Part shown: positions 23,801-35,700 of the stretch, piece by piece
How positions within the stretch are numbered: position 1 is the stretch's first letter
Layout: the number at the start of each line of letters is the position of its first letter
Source: Escallonia rubra
Lineage: Eukaryota; Streptophyta; Magnoliopsida; Escalloniales; Escalloniaceae
Length of the DNA: 64,000 nucleotides
Assembly (NCBI GenBank): GCA_033065855.1
Contig: JAVXUO010000519.1
Coordinates: 62,001-126,000 of the forward strand
Direction of reading: 5' to 3'
Translations under genes and position numbers: made by a program
The notes under the pieces: model-generated
The model's input: only the letters and a program-made list of their open reading frames with translations
What the model was told of the DNA's origin: nothing
Database searches by the model: none

Positions 23801-26800
23801 TCTGAAAGGACTAAAAAAGCGTTAGATGATCCTGGAAACTCCTCCGTGACCCAAAAAGTGTTCAAAAAAGAAGAATGCTTCCTTTCCCTCCAAATGCACA
23901 ACGTAAGACACAACTCAGAATGAAATGTTTAAATGATCTCGCCGTCTCCTAAATCATACCAAAAGTAGCAGAGGTTAATACCACAAAGTTCCTGCAGTTC
24001 CGTAATGTAGACCTTATACACATAACAACAATCAATGATAATTGTGTGCTGCCACCTCAGATTATCAGCAACCAAAATAGCACCATGAAGAGCAGACCAT
24101 TTGGAAATGACTACCTATGACAGGCATGAACACGCCAAATACCTCTCCAAGGGATACACAACCTTGTCTCTCCCTCAACACCAGATAAAAGGATCCAACA
24201 GAAAAAGCACTGTTAAGGATCTGAAATAGCATCATTGATATATTGAGTTGGTTACAAGTAGGGGGCTGCATGCAAGTTTTTTAGCATCCCAGTCAGAACC
24301 ACTCTTGCTAGTCGTAGATCTTCTGTGGTAACCACTTCATTTTTTCTAGCTTATGTATAACTATACCTCTATATTATGCTCATGTCATATTGTTTGATTA
24401 ATGTCCAGAATGTCTGAGCCATTTTGATAGCTTTAATTTTCTTCTTTGTCAAGCCATAGGGTTTACACCCTTCTTTGCACGTGTTTGTTGCAGCGCAGCC
24501 ATCATCACAGCATACCTGATGAGAACTGAACAACTATCTCATGAAGGTTTGAATCTATTGATTTATATTTTTATGGCTCTTTGCAATGAGCTTGAAATGT
24601 ATGGGCAGTTGAGTTCCTGTTATGTCTGTTATGTTGTTTGCCTTCGATTCTGCAGATGCACTTGAATCTTTACGGAAAAGCTGTGAATCCGTTTGCCCCA
24701 ATGATGGTTTTCTAGATCAGGTGACACAAGGCAATGCTATATTCATGTCGAATTGCATCTAACAAGAGAGTATTTTGAAGTAATTCTACTTCGGTTTGTA
24801 TTTATTCCTCTTGCTGAGAATTCTAAATTATTTTCTTGTCTCAAGTGCAGTTGAAAATGTTTGAAGAAATGGGCTTCAAGGTTGATCATGCTAGCTCGAT
24901 ATACAAACGCTTTCATTTAAAAGTGTTAGGTGCTATTTCTCACCTATAGTTGCTACATACGTTATTTCTTGTATGCTATTTGTAAGTTTGGTGTATATGT
25001 CAGCAAAATACGTGCTTTGGAATACTAATGGTATCTGTGATGGCAAGCTTTCTGTTTTGATTAATTAATACTCTTTTCAAACATTTAGTTGGTTGATGGC
25101 ATGTTGACCTTAATTGGGAACTTACAACTTAAACGAATCATGAAAGATAGCAATGTATTGGTCAAAAAGTGGTAAAGATTTGTTCCAGAATTTTATGATA
25201 AATGTGCTTTCGGGAAATTATTTCTGGTTAAGTTGTTTTTCACTAAAACAAGTGAAGTTAATGGAAGGAGCTTGATTAGTTTCCTAATTTTAATAAAATT
25301 TTGAAATGGTTTGACGAGTTTCTGCTACGCAATGAACAATCTTAAGCTTGTGATTCTGTGACCATGCTGCCATTAGATCACTTACATTCTTTCTAATCAA
25401 CAAGCGGCTTCTGCCATCGACAGTATTCCAGTAGAAGCTTGACAGCTATATCTGGTCTTCTTCTAACTTAAATTTTATGTTTTAAACCAACCCATTCAGC
25501 TTTGTAGGAGATGTATTTAATCACTCCAAGATCGTTATAGATCCCATTTAGAGTTCCTCATCTTTTTTGTTTCCACTAATAGCACTTCAGTATAACGTTC
25601 GTTGGTAGTCCCGATGATTTAAGAAACTTAGCTCGGATGGTTTATATGCAGTAAACTGCTCACTGGTTATGTATCGTGCCCTTTTTTATAGGAAGTTCAA
25701 AGTTCAAATATTTAGCCTTGGCATGTTATGTGACTGTTTATCATCACTTCTCTTACTAGTAGTGCTGGCATATTTTTATAAATCTGAACAAATGCCTGTG
25801 GTTTTTTTTTTTTTGCCACGCTTGTAATTCTTGATTTGCACTGCTGATTTGTAGATCTAAGTATTCTTGCTGTACGTATATCTGTAAGGAAACAATCCTT
25901 GGTTTTCCTATTTCTGAAGATTTTTCTTTGCCTTGACTCTAGGTGATTCTTATAATCGCGGGGAAAGAATTGACAGCTCTAAATTTGGGGCTGATCCTGG
26001 CTTGCCATCAGAGGAAGCCTCACGAGAGATTGGGGCATCATTGAATGAAGCAGCAATTTCTACTCCTGCATACCGCTGCAAGAAATGCCGTAGAGTTGTT
26101 GCATTGCAGGAAAATGTTTTGAATCACGTTCCAGGAGAAGGCGAGTCATCCTTTGGTTGGCATAAAAGAAGTAGCAACCGTTTTAACAGAAACGATGAGG
26201 TCGAGTGCTCGTCTATCTTTGTTGAGCCGCTACGTTGGATGAGAACAGGTATAAAACACAAGTGTTCCATTTATTTAGAGTTTCTCATTAGGGATTTTCT
26301 TGAGTTTTAGGGCATAGATGAACATCATAACATAACCTCTCAATAGTTTGGCCTTGCCATATACTTGGTTAGAGATCACTGGGGTCTGAGTCTTCTGGCT
26401 CTTCATATATAAAGTCCACCTAATTTCTGGATTTGTGGAAAACAGTAGGAAAAGAAAACAATTTGGTTGGCCTTCTCTTGTATGTTAACCTTGACAATTT
26501 GGTTGGGGAGGGGTGGGGGTGTGTGTGTGCAGGAAACCTGTAATTTTTTGTTTCTTCCATTATCATTACACTCATTGAATCCAGGAAACCTAGCAGAACA
26601 GGGTCTTGATAGACTACTGCTTACAAGTGATACCCCTTTGGTCCATTTATATTGTGGCAAAGCCTGTTTGGCTCCTTCAAGTGCAATAAGTTGCCCTTGC
26701 CTAGTTTTAACTCGAATGAAGCCTTGACATTAAATGCGGGGTTCAATCTATATTAAATCATTATGCGTTTTAGTTGCAACGACTGGAATATGATGCTATA

Positions 26801-26970
26801 TAATTTTGTCTCCAGTTGAAGAAGGTGCACTGGAGGGCAAGTTGTCATGTGTACACTGCGATGCCCGCTTGGGTTATTTCAATTGGTCAGGCATCCAATG
26901 CAGCTGTGGGAGTTGGATCACCCCGGCATTTCAGCTTCATAAAAGCCGAGTTGACATAAGCACTGTCTAG
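11867..26970 (+). CDS. Dual-specificity phosphatase, DUSP12/YVH1-like
   Basis: Six coding exons join in frame: 11867-12294, 24494-24546, 24656-24720, 24851-24929, 25943-26248 and 26816-26970. They total 1,086 nt, or 361 aa. The start gives MPYLVRENLYIGN, the usual family N-terminus. The phosphatase domain fills roughly residues 2-165, with probable general acid Asp106 and the P-loop HCFAGVSRS (Cys136, Arg142). A linker follows, then a zinc-binding C-terminal domain with CKKC (254-257), Cys297, CVHC (322-325), CSCG (339-342) and His352. YVH1/DUSP12 proteins act in 60S ribosome maturation, releasing Mrt4 through the zinc domain, and in stress responses; they are cytosolic and nuclear. Intron 1 is 12.2 kb and splits the P-loop codon for Ser143; all introns are GT-AG. 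All key residues are present, so the gene looks intact. The symbol is left blank because plant naming varies. Confidence 0.92.
12423..13462. mobile_element. Non-autonomous TIR element in intron 1 (GGGTTAATTAC family)
   Basis: The element begins GGGTTAATTAC and ends GTAATTAACCC, a perfect 11-bp inverted pair. Imperfect similarity extends to about 45 bp, including a CACGTGGT/CCGTGGTGGCGCC block. Flanking 9-mers TTCTTGTTT (12414-12422) and TTCTTACTT (13463-13471) match at 7 of 9 positions, consistent with an old MULE-type target duplication. The interior is rich in CAC/ACC triplets and has no recognisable gene. Another end of the same kind occurs at 55911-55921. Confidence 0.65.
13840..14235 (+). 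pseudogene. LINE reverse-transcriptase fragment
   Basis: Broken plus-strand frames contain the C-terminal reverse-transcriptase signature of plant non-LTR elements. Examples are GQQVPKKDIFKYLGSMLHE at about 14040-14100 and IPLMLKAKFYGRAV at about 14185-14222. Stops and frame changes separate the pieces. The fragment ends near 14237, where a different repeat begins. It lies in intron 1 of the DUSP12-like gene, in the same orientation. Confidence 0.7.
14236..15160. repeat. Repeat-derived block with three degenerate tandem units
   Basis: Units at about 14690, 14835 and 15010 share AGAACAGAAAGAAGAAAGGAAGG, ATATGGAGTAGC and GAAACGGGAGGGACCAAGGCC motifs. Starts are spaced about 143 and 176 bp apart. 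The block follows a GGGGCAGATCTAGGATCC motif (about 14240) typical of plant transposon ends. No coding content. Confidence 0.6.
15777..16231 (+). repeat. 238-bp near-perfect tandem duplication
   Basis: Two copies start with TGTGCTAGCTATCATGCTTC at 15777 and 16015. They differ at only a few positions. The first ends with a duplicated AAGCA(C)GCAAACGCATCT segment, which suggests slippage or unequal exchange. It lies within intron 1 of the DUSP12-like gene, and no open frame is shared. Confidence 0.9.
16501..16555. repeat. Poly-C / (CT)n microsatellite
   Basis: A C-run at about 16503-16517 is followed by an interrupted (CT)n tract. Similar mononucleotide C or G runs occur at 17246-17264, 22969-22980 and 23681-23697, all inside the large intron. 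Confidence 0.9.
16556..24493 (+). other. Remainder of the large intron 1: no gene seen
   Basis: No protein-like frame was recognised on either strand. Two GGT/ACC triplet-rich stretches occur (about 18740-18985 and 20270-20420) in opposite orientation. Copies of a GGGTGCAGCT/AGCTGCACCC motif also lie in opposite orientation (19116-19140 and about 20180-20190), suggesting a decayed inverted-repeat element. The rest is mixed AT-rich intron sequence. Confidence 0.45.
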
Positions 26971-28392
26971 TTTCATCTGTCGATAGAAGGGAAAGACATG
27001 CCAGAAAATGTTTTGATACCCCCTACAGATACTCAGTAATAATTCTATTACTGTGGTACCATATCACTACACTGGTACCACTTGCTACATTTCTTATATT
27101 TAATTTGTTTTGGCTTGTTACAATGTTACTTGAGTTCATGCTGTTAGAGACCTGAGTTTAAGTGTCATTCACTATTCATGAACAATAGTCATAATTTATC
27201 TTTCATATCTTGAATTCCGATCACGACAGATCTCTATATGTTAACAGCTTGACACCAAAAATGTCGGATTTTTGGTCTAACGCATGTGAAAGATATCACG
27301 AGGCTTAAATATCTTTATACTGGATATGGCCTTCAGTGCCAACTGCTGGAAGATTAATACATCTTTGTAAGTTGCTGCTATTTATGCACCTTTTATTGGC
27401 TGTTTCCGCACCCTTTAAAATATTGGCTGCCTCCGCACCTTCCCCTCTTTAAGATATATATATTTTGCGCTCTTTACGATATTTTCCTTTAACCCAGACC
27501 CCGGTCTGTTTGGCGCTCCTCATACTCAACCACCACCTCCACCACACCAGCACCACCCCTTATCGACTAATTCAACCATTGCTTTCCCGCCGTGATTTTG
27601 CATTGGGTTCTGTTTACTTTACTTGCATAATACGAGGGGGCTTGGTTGGGTTGAATCAATAGAGGCGTGGAGATGACGAATGGCTTGTGGGTTCGAAGTT
27701 TGACCATGGATAGTGATGGAGATTGTTTGAAGAAACAAACAGAAACCGACCCAGAATTACGTTCCTTGTTTCAACTAATATTTTTCCAGAGAATCAGTTT
27801 GCTTATGATGCAGGCATTTGTATTTTTCTGCCAGAAATGGGTCAAGAGCTGTTGTGCGGATATCTTTCTCGGAACTCCATCAGCTCCTTGATGGCGTTGA
27901 AGAAGTTAATGCATTTTTGGCTAAAGCCAACTTGTGTGATTGTTGTTAGATGGCCACACATGGGTGGTTGACCCGGGACTTATTATTGTCATTGCGTGAT
28001 GACTGAATCAAGTCACAACATAATTAAACACTGCTACAAAACAAGAAATAGTTCAAGGAATAAAAGTCCAACGCCCATATACCTGCGAATGTTTGCGGAC
28101 TAAGTGAATAATAGTAGCAAGCTCTAATCACCAGCAAACCCATAAACCAGCCAACCAACAAACAAACTATTGTAAACCCTCATGTTGGCCTAAAACTACT
28201 ACTCTTACCTCACGACTTCACTGTACGCCTAACAACCACACCTCGAAATACCTACGAGAAGACTAACCTCCACAACAAATAACCACCACCAATGCAAGAA
28301 AACAACATAAACCAATGATCCATCTCGAAACAACAAATTTGGGCAGATCTAACCTCCTTACCCTCGAAATCCAGTGGATCAAATCCAGAAGA
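26971..28392. other. 3' UTR of the DUSP12-like gene, then unassigned sequence
   Basis: The stop codon is at 26968-26970. No clear boundary for the end of the transcript could be set. An open stretch at about 27667-27960 has no recognised similarity and no consistent frame. CAC-rich sequence around 27520-27570 resembles the interiors of the GGGTTAATTAC elements. Confidence 0.4.
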
Positions 28393-30303
28393 CATCGCTT
28401 GTCACAACCCGAACCCATGGGTAGGCCCGTGAGCTAGATCCGTGACCGGCTGCAAGTCATCCGGACATCCACCCAGGGCTCTGCCAAGCCTTACTACAAC
28501 TTGTACACAAGAATCTGTAACCAAGTAATTTAACACTATCTCCTTGATAGTATTTCTAAAATCACCCTAATAATTTCTTTAATATGTCTCTAATAATTTT
28601 CCTCCATGAATAATTAACACAAATCATAGAAAATCTCATGGAGACGTAAGCCCCGAACAATTCTCAAAACAAAAATAAGATAGTACTACAATTATATCCG
28701 ACCGTAACAATTTTTCAAAAAGGGCTTAAATCCCTAACGGCAATCTCCCGCGAGTCCATCCTTGGTTTCCTCATGGATGTCGGTTTCATCTAAGTGCTCA
28801 CCTGAAAATATTTATAAAAGAGTGAGCTTGGAGGCCTAGTAAGTACACATACCATAGTCCTAACATAGGTTTTGGGGATTTCAAAACATGCCATGGGGTT
28901 TTCTTTTCAAAATCAGGAATTCAATATCACCATAACAAAATATTCTTCAATATATATACATACATATATGCACTTGCACCAAAAGAACCTCAAACCGGAG
29001 TATAATCATCAAGAAAGTTCATTAGCAACTATCACAGTTATTCACAACTTGGTATACTGCGGTCAGCGTATGGTCTCGTTGACTAGGACCCAGAATCCCT
29101 CCTCCACCAGGGATAAACAATATTGTGGACGCAAGGGCGAACCACGATGTAACAGTACTGTACGCCAATGTATGGTACCGTTGACCAGAACCCAGAATCC
29201 ATTTTCTCTCGTGGATATGGGGCACATAAACCAATATTAACGTCTCAATTCACACAGGGTTCTCAAAATAACACGTCACATACCATGAAAATTTTAATTC
29301 AATTTCTCATCAACCATTTGCACAAGAGCAGAAGTATAATAAATACTTTAAAACTTTCATTTTGTAAAACAACGTATAGGTATAGATATATTAGAAAATA
29401 GGTTGTACGGAGGAACATGGTAGGAGTACTTACCTAATCCGACAACTGGTCCTGGTACTTGTTCAAAAGCCGGTCCTATCTATTGTCTATCAAAACCTAA
29501 ATAACAAACCACACGGATGTTATTTATTACCACTCAAGCATGCCTAGGTGTTAAATTTTCCCAAGCGAGTGAAATTACCAAAATACTCCTAACCAATTTA
29601 CCCCCGACAGCTAACGTACCATTATACATCCAAAATGAACCCCAAAACATCTTTTTAAACGACTAGGTGAGTTTTTTGGAATAAAATGGTCATTTTGGAA
29701 AATTTTCGCTCGAAACCCTAAACCGCTCCTTAAATTGAGCATTCAAGTTCCTATTTCAAAAATATATCAAACGGCACCAGAATGCCACAAAATTTCAGAC
29801 CCTCAAGCGTCTCAGTAAGTTCAGCTTACTGTAATATTTCTGGCTAGAAATGAGCTTGTTTACTATACCAACTAATTTAAAATTTTGTTTTCAAAATAAA
29901 ATCATTTCAGGCCTTTTTCATGCTTGGAAAAATCCCAGAAAATTCGACGTCAAAGATTTTGTAAAAATAATGGGGGTTTTGGTTTGGTACTTTGCCTAAA
30001 TATGCTCAGAAAAGTCTTAAGAAATTGGAAAAAGGACTGTGTGGTAAGATAGAGTTTCAGCGACACTTTGCGGTCCAACCTTAACCCTAATCAGCTTACT
30101 TCCACTATGGGCTTTCTCCTTCTCGGCATCCCCTCTTCTACCTTACAAACACACACTTCTAACACACTTGCTCACTCTCTAAAATCACAATTACATACAC
30201 TATATACACACTAAGTTCACACACATACCTTAATTCACACACACCTAGACACCCCACTGCCACACACATGTACGCTCACCATATCACCTCTACATTCACC
30301 TAC

Positions 30304-30334
<31 letters not shown>

Positions 30335-30724
30335 CTCTTGCATGCTGCCTCACGACAGCCATCCCTCCTCTCATATTCCATGCACATTAACCCATCACTA
30401 CACAAATTATTTATACACCAACACCCCTACCCACCATTTTACCTAACAGCTTCTTCCCTCTCCCCTTGCACCTCCTTCATGCACAATTAACACCTTACAC
30501 ATGCTTCTCCCCATTCCCCTTTGCGAACGCTGGGAATACTAGCAATGTGTCAGAGCATGGCTCGCTCTGGGGGTACTTCGACCTTGGGCTATGTGTGATA
30601 TAAGATTTAGTTGAATATTGTTCTTGTCACCTTATAAGACCTTATCAATGAGCTCTTAAATACTTATTGGTTAGTCCTTTTGAAAGAGACACCCCCTATG
30701 ATGGGTCGTGTACCGAATCGTTAC
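28393..30724 (+). mobile_element. Possible long LTR of a retrotransposon
   Basis: The stretch starts TGTCACAACCCGAACCC and could end near GAATCGTTACA (about 30714-30724). Ends of this TGTCAC...ACA kind are typical of plant Ty3/gypsy LTRs. No target duplication was found at these limits, no internal coding region is present, and the right boundary is a guess. A (CA)n microsatellite lies inside. Confidence 0.3.
30306..30331. repeat. (CA)n microsatellite
   Basis: Uninterrupted CA repeat of about 13 units, preceded by a looser CA-rich region from about 30150. Confidence 0.95.
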
Positions 30725-31262
30725 ACATTTTGTTACTTATATTGATTAATAGCTTATGTTATATCTAATTGCGTACGCATCACGTGTGCCTACGACCCCT
30801 TGTAAACACATGTTTACTGTACAAAGATTATTATGTCAGACTCCTTCCTTTTTTTGGAAGAACAGCTACAACATTTTACTTCTAATAGATAATTTAATTA
30901 AATTTTATTTCTTCTTGTGCTTTTATATACTCACTATGCCTCATCGAAGTTTCCTCTTTGACCCTTTTCGACTTCCTAAAATAGGTTATATCAATTGAAA
31001 TTGAATATCAATGGGTAAATATTTTCATTTTCATGTGGATTTAATTTGTCTTAAATATTTACAAAAAGTTAAAGAGAAAATTCACTGAATTGGAGTAACT
31101 TTCCAAGTGATTATAAAAAGATTGACATGTCTACACTTTCAAGACTATATTCTTGAAGATGGAATGTTTTACCCATTGTGGCAATGTCTAGATAATCGGA
31201 CCGGACCGCTAGTTTTATCAATAAAATTGTTAACCCTTTTCTAAGTTTGGTTGCATGCCAAA

Positions 31263-31266
<4 letters not shown>

Positions 31267-31314
<48 letters not shown>
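31267..31314. repeat. (TA)n microsatellite
   Basis: About 24 uninterrupted TA units. Plant (TA)n runs of this length are usually highly variable between individuals. Confidence 0.95.
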
Positions 31315-31316
<2 letters not shown>

Positions 31317-31599
31317 TATGGTGAATGACATCATCACACCATCTGAGCATAGAGTTGCATTTGTATCTCGTACTATCCCATGAGCTAGACTATTTCCAAC
31401 TTGAACTTCCTATTCTTCTTGAATTATTACGTGATGAACGAGATGGAAGAATCTTCGAATTATAAAAAATAAAGTATTTATCATGTATCAATATCACGAG
31501 TACATGGAAAATTTTCTCGCCAAAACCCGCTTGTAAGAGCCGTTAGTTTCTTTTTTTTTTTTTGAAATCAGAATTAAATCCATATAAAAATAGTACAAT

Positions 31600-32110
31600 A
31601 CACAGGGGCTTGTTAGTTGTTAGAGTGGTCAATTGGATACCACTTCCTGAAGTGAAGTAGTCTCGAGCCCCTGAACCGGGAGCACCCGCTTGGACCGGCT
31701 GAAACCGTTGAACCGTGTGACCAGGAACAAGTCGGCAGAATTTTGACTTTTAGACCGCAATTAATGGTTGACTGTTAAGTTACCATCTGCTCTAAAATCT
31801 TAAGCTTTTAGAGATTTTAGAGAATGAGCCCAACAATATTATCATGCCTAATACTTCCCCTCACGTGCAAGCTCCTGATTGCACGTGAAGAGACAAATCA
31901 AGACAGAAATGAACAGAAACTGAGTGCAAATAACACTATAATAAAAGGGGACCAGATATGTAAGCGGAAAGAATCGAATCCAGGACTTTGCTAAACCAGA
32001 GCTCTGATACCATATTGAAATATAAAATAGGATTTCATTCATACCATGTTGGTTGAATACAAACACCTATATATAGGCGAAAAAGATAATTCAAATCTAT
32101 ATATTAATAT
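31600..32110. repeat. Degenerate LTR-type repeat
   Basis: Contains CCCCTCACGTGCAAGCTCCT...GATTGCACGTGAAGAG and GAGCTCTGATACCATATTG, a combination common in plant LTR debris. A related copy of the first motif lies at about 38905-38960 in MATE intron 1. No coding content. Confidence 0.45.
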
Positions 32111-32175
32111 CTCAACCTAACAATATCATCTCAAAAGATAACTAATAACTTCTTATCTAAAAATTTAAACTTAAC

Positions 32176-32505
32176 AATCCATTGATTGCCTTTTTCATTT
32201 CGCTGTCTCTCACATTCAACACCCCCACAAAGCCTTTAATGCTTCTCCCAACCATCTTTCTCTCTCTCTCTCCCCCCATCAGTGTCATTACTAGTTTTAC
32301 TTCTCTTAGCAGTATTATATTATTCATTTTAGGTTAATGATATACAAATCCATTGATTGCCTTTTTCATTTCGCTCTCTCTCACATTCAACACCCACCCA
32401 CAAAGCCTTTAATGCTTCTCCCACCCCTCTCCCCCCCCCCCCCCCCAATCAGTGTCATTACTAGTTTTATTTCTCCTAGCAGTATTATATTATTCATTTT
32501 AGGCT
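32176..32505 (+). repeat. 171-bp tandem duplication
   Basis: Copies starting ATTGATTGCCTTTTTCATTT at 32181 and 32352 are nearly identical. They differ mainly in an internal CT-rich versus C-rich tract, which points to a recent duplication followed by microsatellite change. Confidence 0.88.
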
Positions 32506-32697
32506 ATTGTTAATCTCAAAATTTTAATAATATTTATTAGGATAATATACAAATTTTCAGAAACAGGCAGTACAATAACTTCAACGCATACGATGCTTTG
32601 ATAAGAATTAACACTGTTATGACAATATACTTAATCTTTACTTTGCTGCCTTTTACGAGAGAACTAGACTTACTCTGTCTATTTTAGTTAACTGAAG

Positions 32698-32730
32698 CAA
32701 AAATAAAATAAAATAAAATAAAATAAAATA
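32698..32730. repeat. (AAAAT)n microsatellite
   Basis: About six AAAAT units in a row. Confidence 0.9.
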
Positions 32731-35700
32731 GAAGCTTATCTAAGTACCATGAGATTAGAAATGGTCCTTATGGAGTTATTAGTTTGTATTTTCTACTACT
32801 TAGAGATATATTTAATAATCGATAAGGATTAGGATGTAAAGTTGATCGATGGTTGAGCCACCGACCTGTGATTCAGTCATTTTTACGATTGAATGACAAG
32901 ATGATTTAAATACATTGACACACTTGCAAATGAAAAAGCAATGTTTACAATGTTGTAATAAATGGCACAATAAAATAGACAATTGAGATGGGTGAGCTAA
33001 AAATACTTGACCCTTGAGAAATTCCTGCAAAATTCTATCTACTCGGTTAATTTAATCCACCCGTATTTCCGCGCTATTTCTACCATATTTTTTTTTTCTT
33101 TTTGTAGAAATTTTCAGACTTGCAATTATATCAAATGAAAGATAAAGAGTACCATAGTTGAACAGTTGAACTGGATACTTGGATGTTACCCGATGCGCAT
33201 TGTGCTCCCCCCCGTAGCTATGTCTGTATAATCCACTTTTGTAGATATAATTATTAGTTTGTTGGACTTCAAAGTTAAATTTAGTTTGCGTTTTGCCCAA
33301 AAATTTTAAAATTTGGCGCCAAAAGTTACTTAATTCCAAACTTGTGATCTATTCAATAATGAATTCTAGTATTAATTAAATTCCTAGTGTTGCTTAATTG
33401 TGGACCTCAAAAGAAAATATGCTACTAAGAGCGCATTCAAATTGATTCTAGACAACAGTTCTGAGATTAAAACCAAAAAAACAAAAAAAATTGAAAATAA
33501 TTTTATCAAATTTACACATAATCAATATGCTTTTGGTAAAAGATATGAAAACTCTTCTTAAAAGCTGTGAAAAAAGTTCGGATAAGAAGTGTTAAAAATA
33601 GTTTTCATATCAGAAAATGACCAATCAAGACGTCAGGAAAATAAAATTTTGTTATGGTCTAACACATGCAAGATTTTTCCTATTTTATAACAAAATATCT
33701 ATTGTGTTTATTTCTCTTATCCTTTTGTGTCATCGTATCTCCTATAAAAGTTTATAAGAATGATTAGTAAATAAATTCAACTCAGCAACTGTTAAGTTCG
33801 AAAGAAGTGTAAAGAGTCAGACAAAATGTAGCCTTTCTCTTCTCCTAGACGTGAATCCTCAAATGAATAGTACTAAAAGGGCATTCAATGTCTTTAAAAA
33901 CCAACATGCTAGCCAGTTCTAATCTGAAGCTTTAATATGATGCCCACATGCTTACTTTCTAAGTGCTAGTCAGTTCTAGTAACTAAAGAATTAAGATAGC
34001 AGCAATAATGATTAAGCGAAATTTGAAACATCGGCCCATTTCTAATTCGAGTTCTATCTGACACGACCCTAATGGGTAACGATTTGGAGTAGTTGGAAGA
34101 ATCGGACAAAATTTTATTTAACTCAGAAATTTGGAATAAGATGTGATTGACATTTAGCCTATCTTGGTTAAAGACGATGTCACTTAATTTCTATGTCTTA
34201 AAATGAAACAGAAAGATAGAAGCTTTTATTACGAGATGAAATTGTTTGGATCAAGCGAGAGGATCTAAGAAGTCAAGAGATAAACCATTTGACAGAATCA
34301 GTACCCTCTCTTCTTTTGAAATATCTATAGAATAGTCCGATCACTCTGGACAAAGGCAAAATCGTCCTAAGAGACGACGGGTACGTGTTTCTGAGTTATT
34401 TTCACAGAAGACACAAAAATTACTACTACTACTACTACTACTACTTCTATAGACGGTAAAGAGAGGCATGTACGGGAAGTCATGGAATAGAGAAGTCCAT
34501 ACATAAGTTACTATTGCTAATTCTTGATCCGATAAAGATAGACATGTGAAGAAAGTGGAACAAAAAACGACGACAGGAGTTGCAGTTGCTGGACAAGAAT
34601 CCCGGATCACATCAAATATGTACATACCACATAACTTGGATCTCAACTTTTCTTAACAAGAGGCAATGACTCGTAGCACGTGTGTCCTGGACTATCAGTT
34701 CCCCAACCTACCACGGAAATAAGCCTTTGTGGGTCTGGTCTGGGCAACGAAACAGAAAGAGAGAGTGCAAATGCAAAAATGGGAGTGAAAATAGAACAGT
34801 CAAAGCTATAGATGGCAGGCTTAAAACGTTTGCTATAACTTGGAAGCAATCCCTGGCCGGCCAGAAGACCAAACTTTACTAGGGTCAAAAGCATATCTCT
34901 ATCAACCTCAGTTCATGCAAGGCAGCTTACCATCTCACAAGCTAGTCCACTCATCTCTTTGGCTCCCTCCATTGATTTTCTTTGTCTCTTCATGCCACGG
35001 TAGTCCACCAATCCAGCTTCTGTCCATCAGAAAGGGTGTTCCCTGGTTGCAAGTTGCTCTCCTCACCACCTAGTAAGTCCTCTACCTTCTCACTCTACGG
35101 TCCATTTTTTGAGATTTTTTTTTTATCTTCTTTCTGCTTTCCCTTTCATCGTTTAAACAGTTTTCGGCAACACAACACGCCTCGAGTGGGTATTGTTAGT
35201 TTTTCTTTTGTATTTCAATGATTCTGAAATGATATGTCAGAATCACGTTGGTCTGGTAAGTTTGAGGTTAGCGTGTGAACGACTTGTATTAAGGTGCAGG
35301 AATGAGAACGTGCGATCTCATTTGAGCGCCGAAGTTAAACGTGTACATGAACCCCGTTCAAGTTTTCACTGCATCTTCTTAAGCACCCAGAAACGGGAGT
35401 AGTACTTGCTTATATGGCTGATTGTAGGATTCAAGCTTTAGCAGGCTCCCTAAAGTGAGCGGAATCAAAGTTCCAGTGTAGGCCCACCAAAGCCACTCTA
35501 TAATTACATTGCCATACACTCTGAGATCTTAGGTTCACAAGTTTCCAAGCTTTATCTGAACTGCACTTGGTTGGAAACAAAGAAATCTCTAACTCGTAAT
35601 AAATATATCTTGAGTGAAGAGAAGAGATTAATTAAAAAATTGAGCATTTCAAGGAAAACCCTCGATCTTAGGCTAGCTATTCAACGTGTTTCTACAAAGA

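Noticed and set aside
23660-24271. Open frames just before DUSP12 exon 2 as an extra exon
   Set aside because: The joined exons already give the complete, continuous family sequence; these frames match nothing and begin in a poly-G run.
34340-35402. Cluster of short open frames upstream of the MATE gene
   Set aside because: No domain, no splice structure, frames on both strands. Nothing supports a gene.
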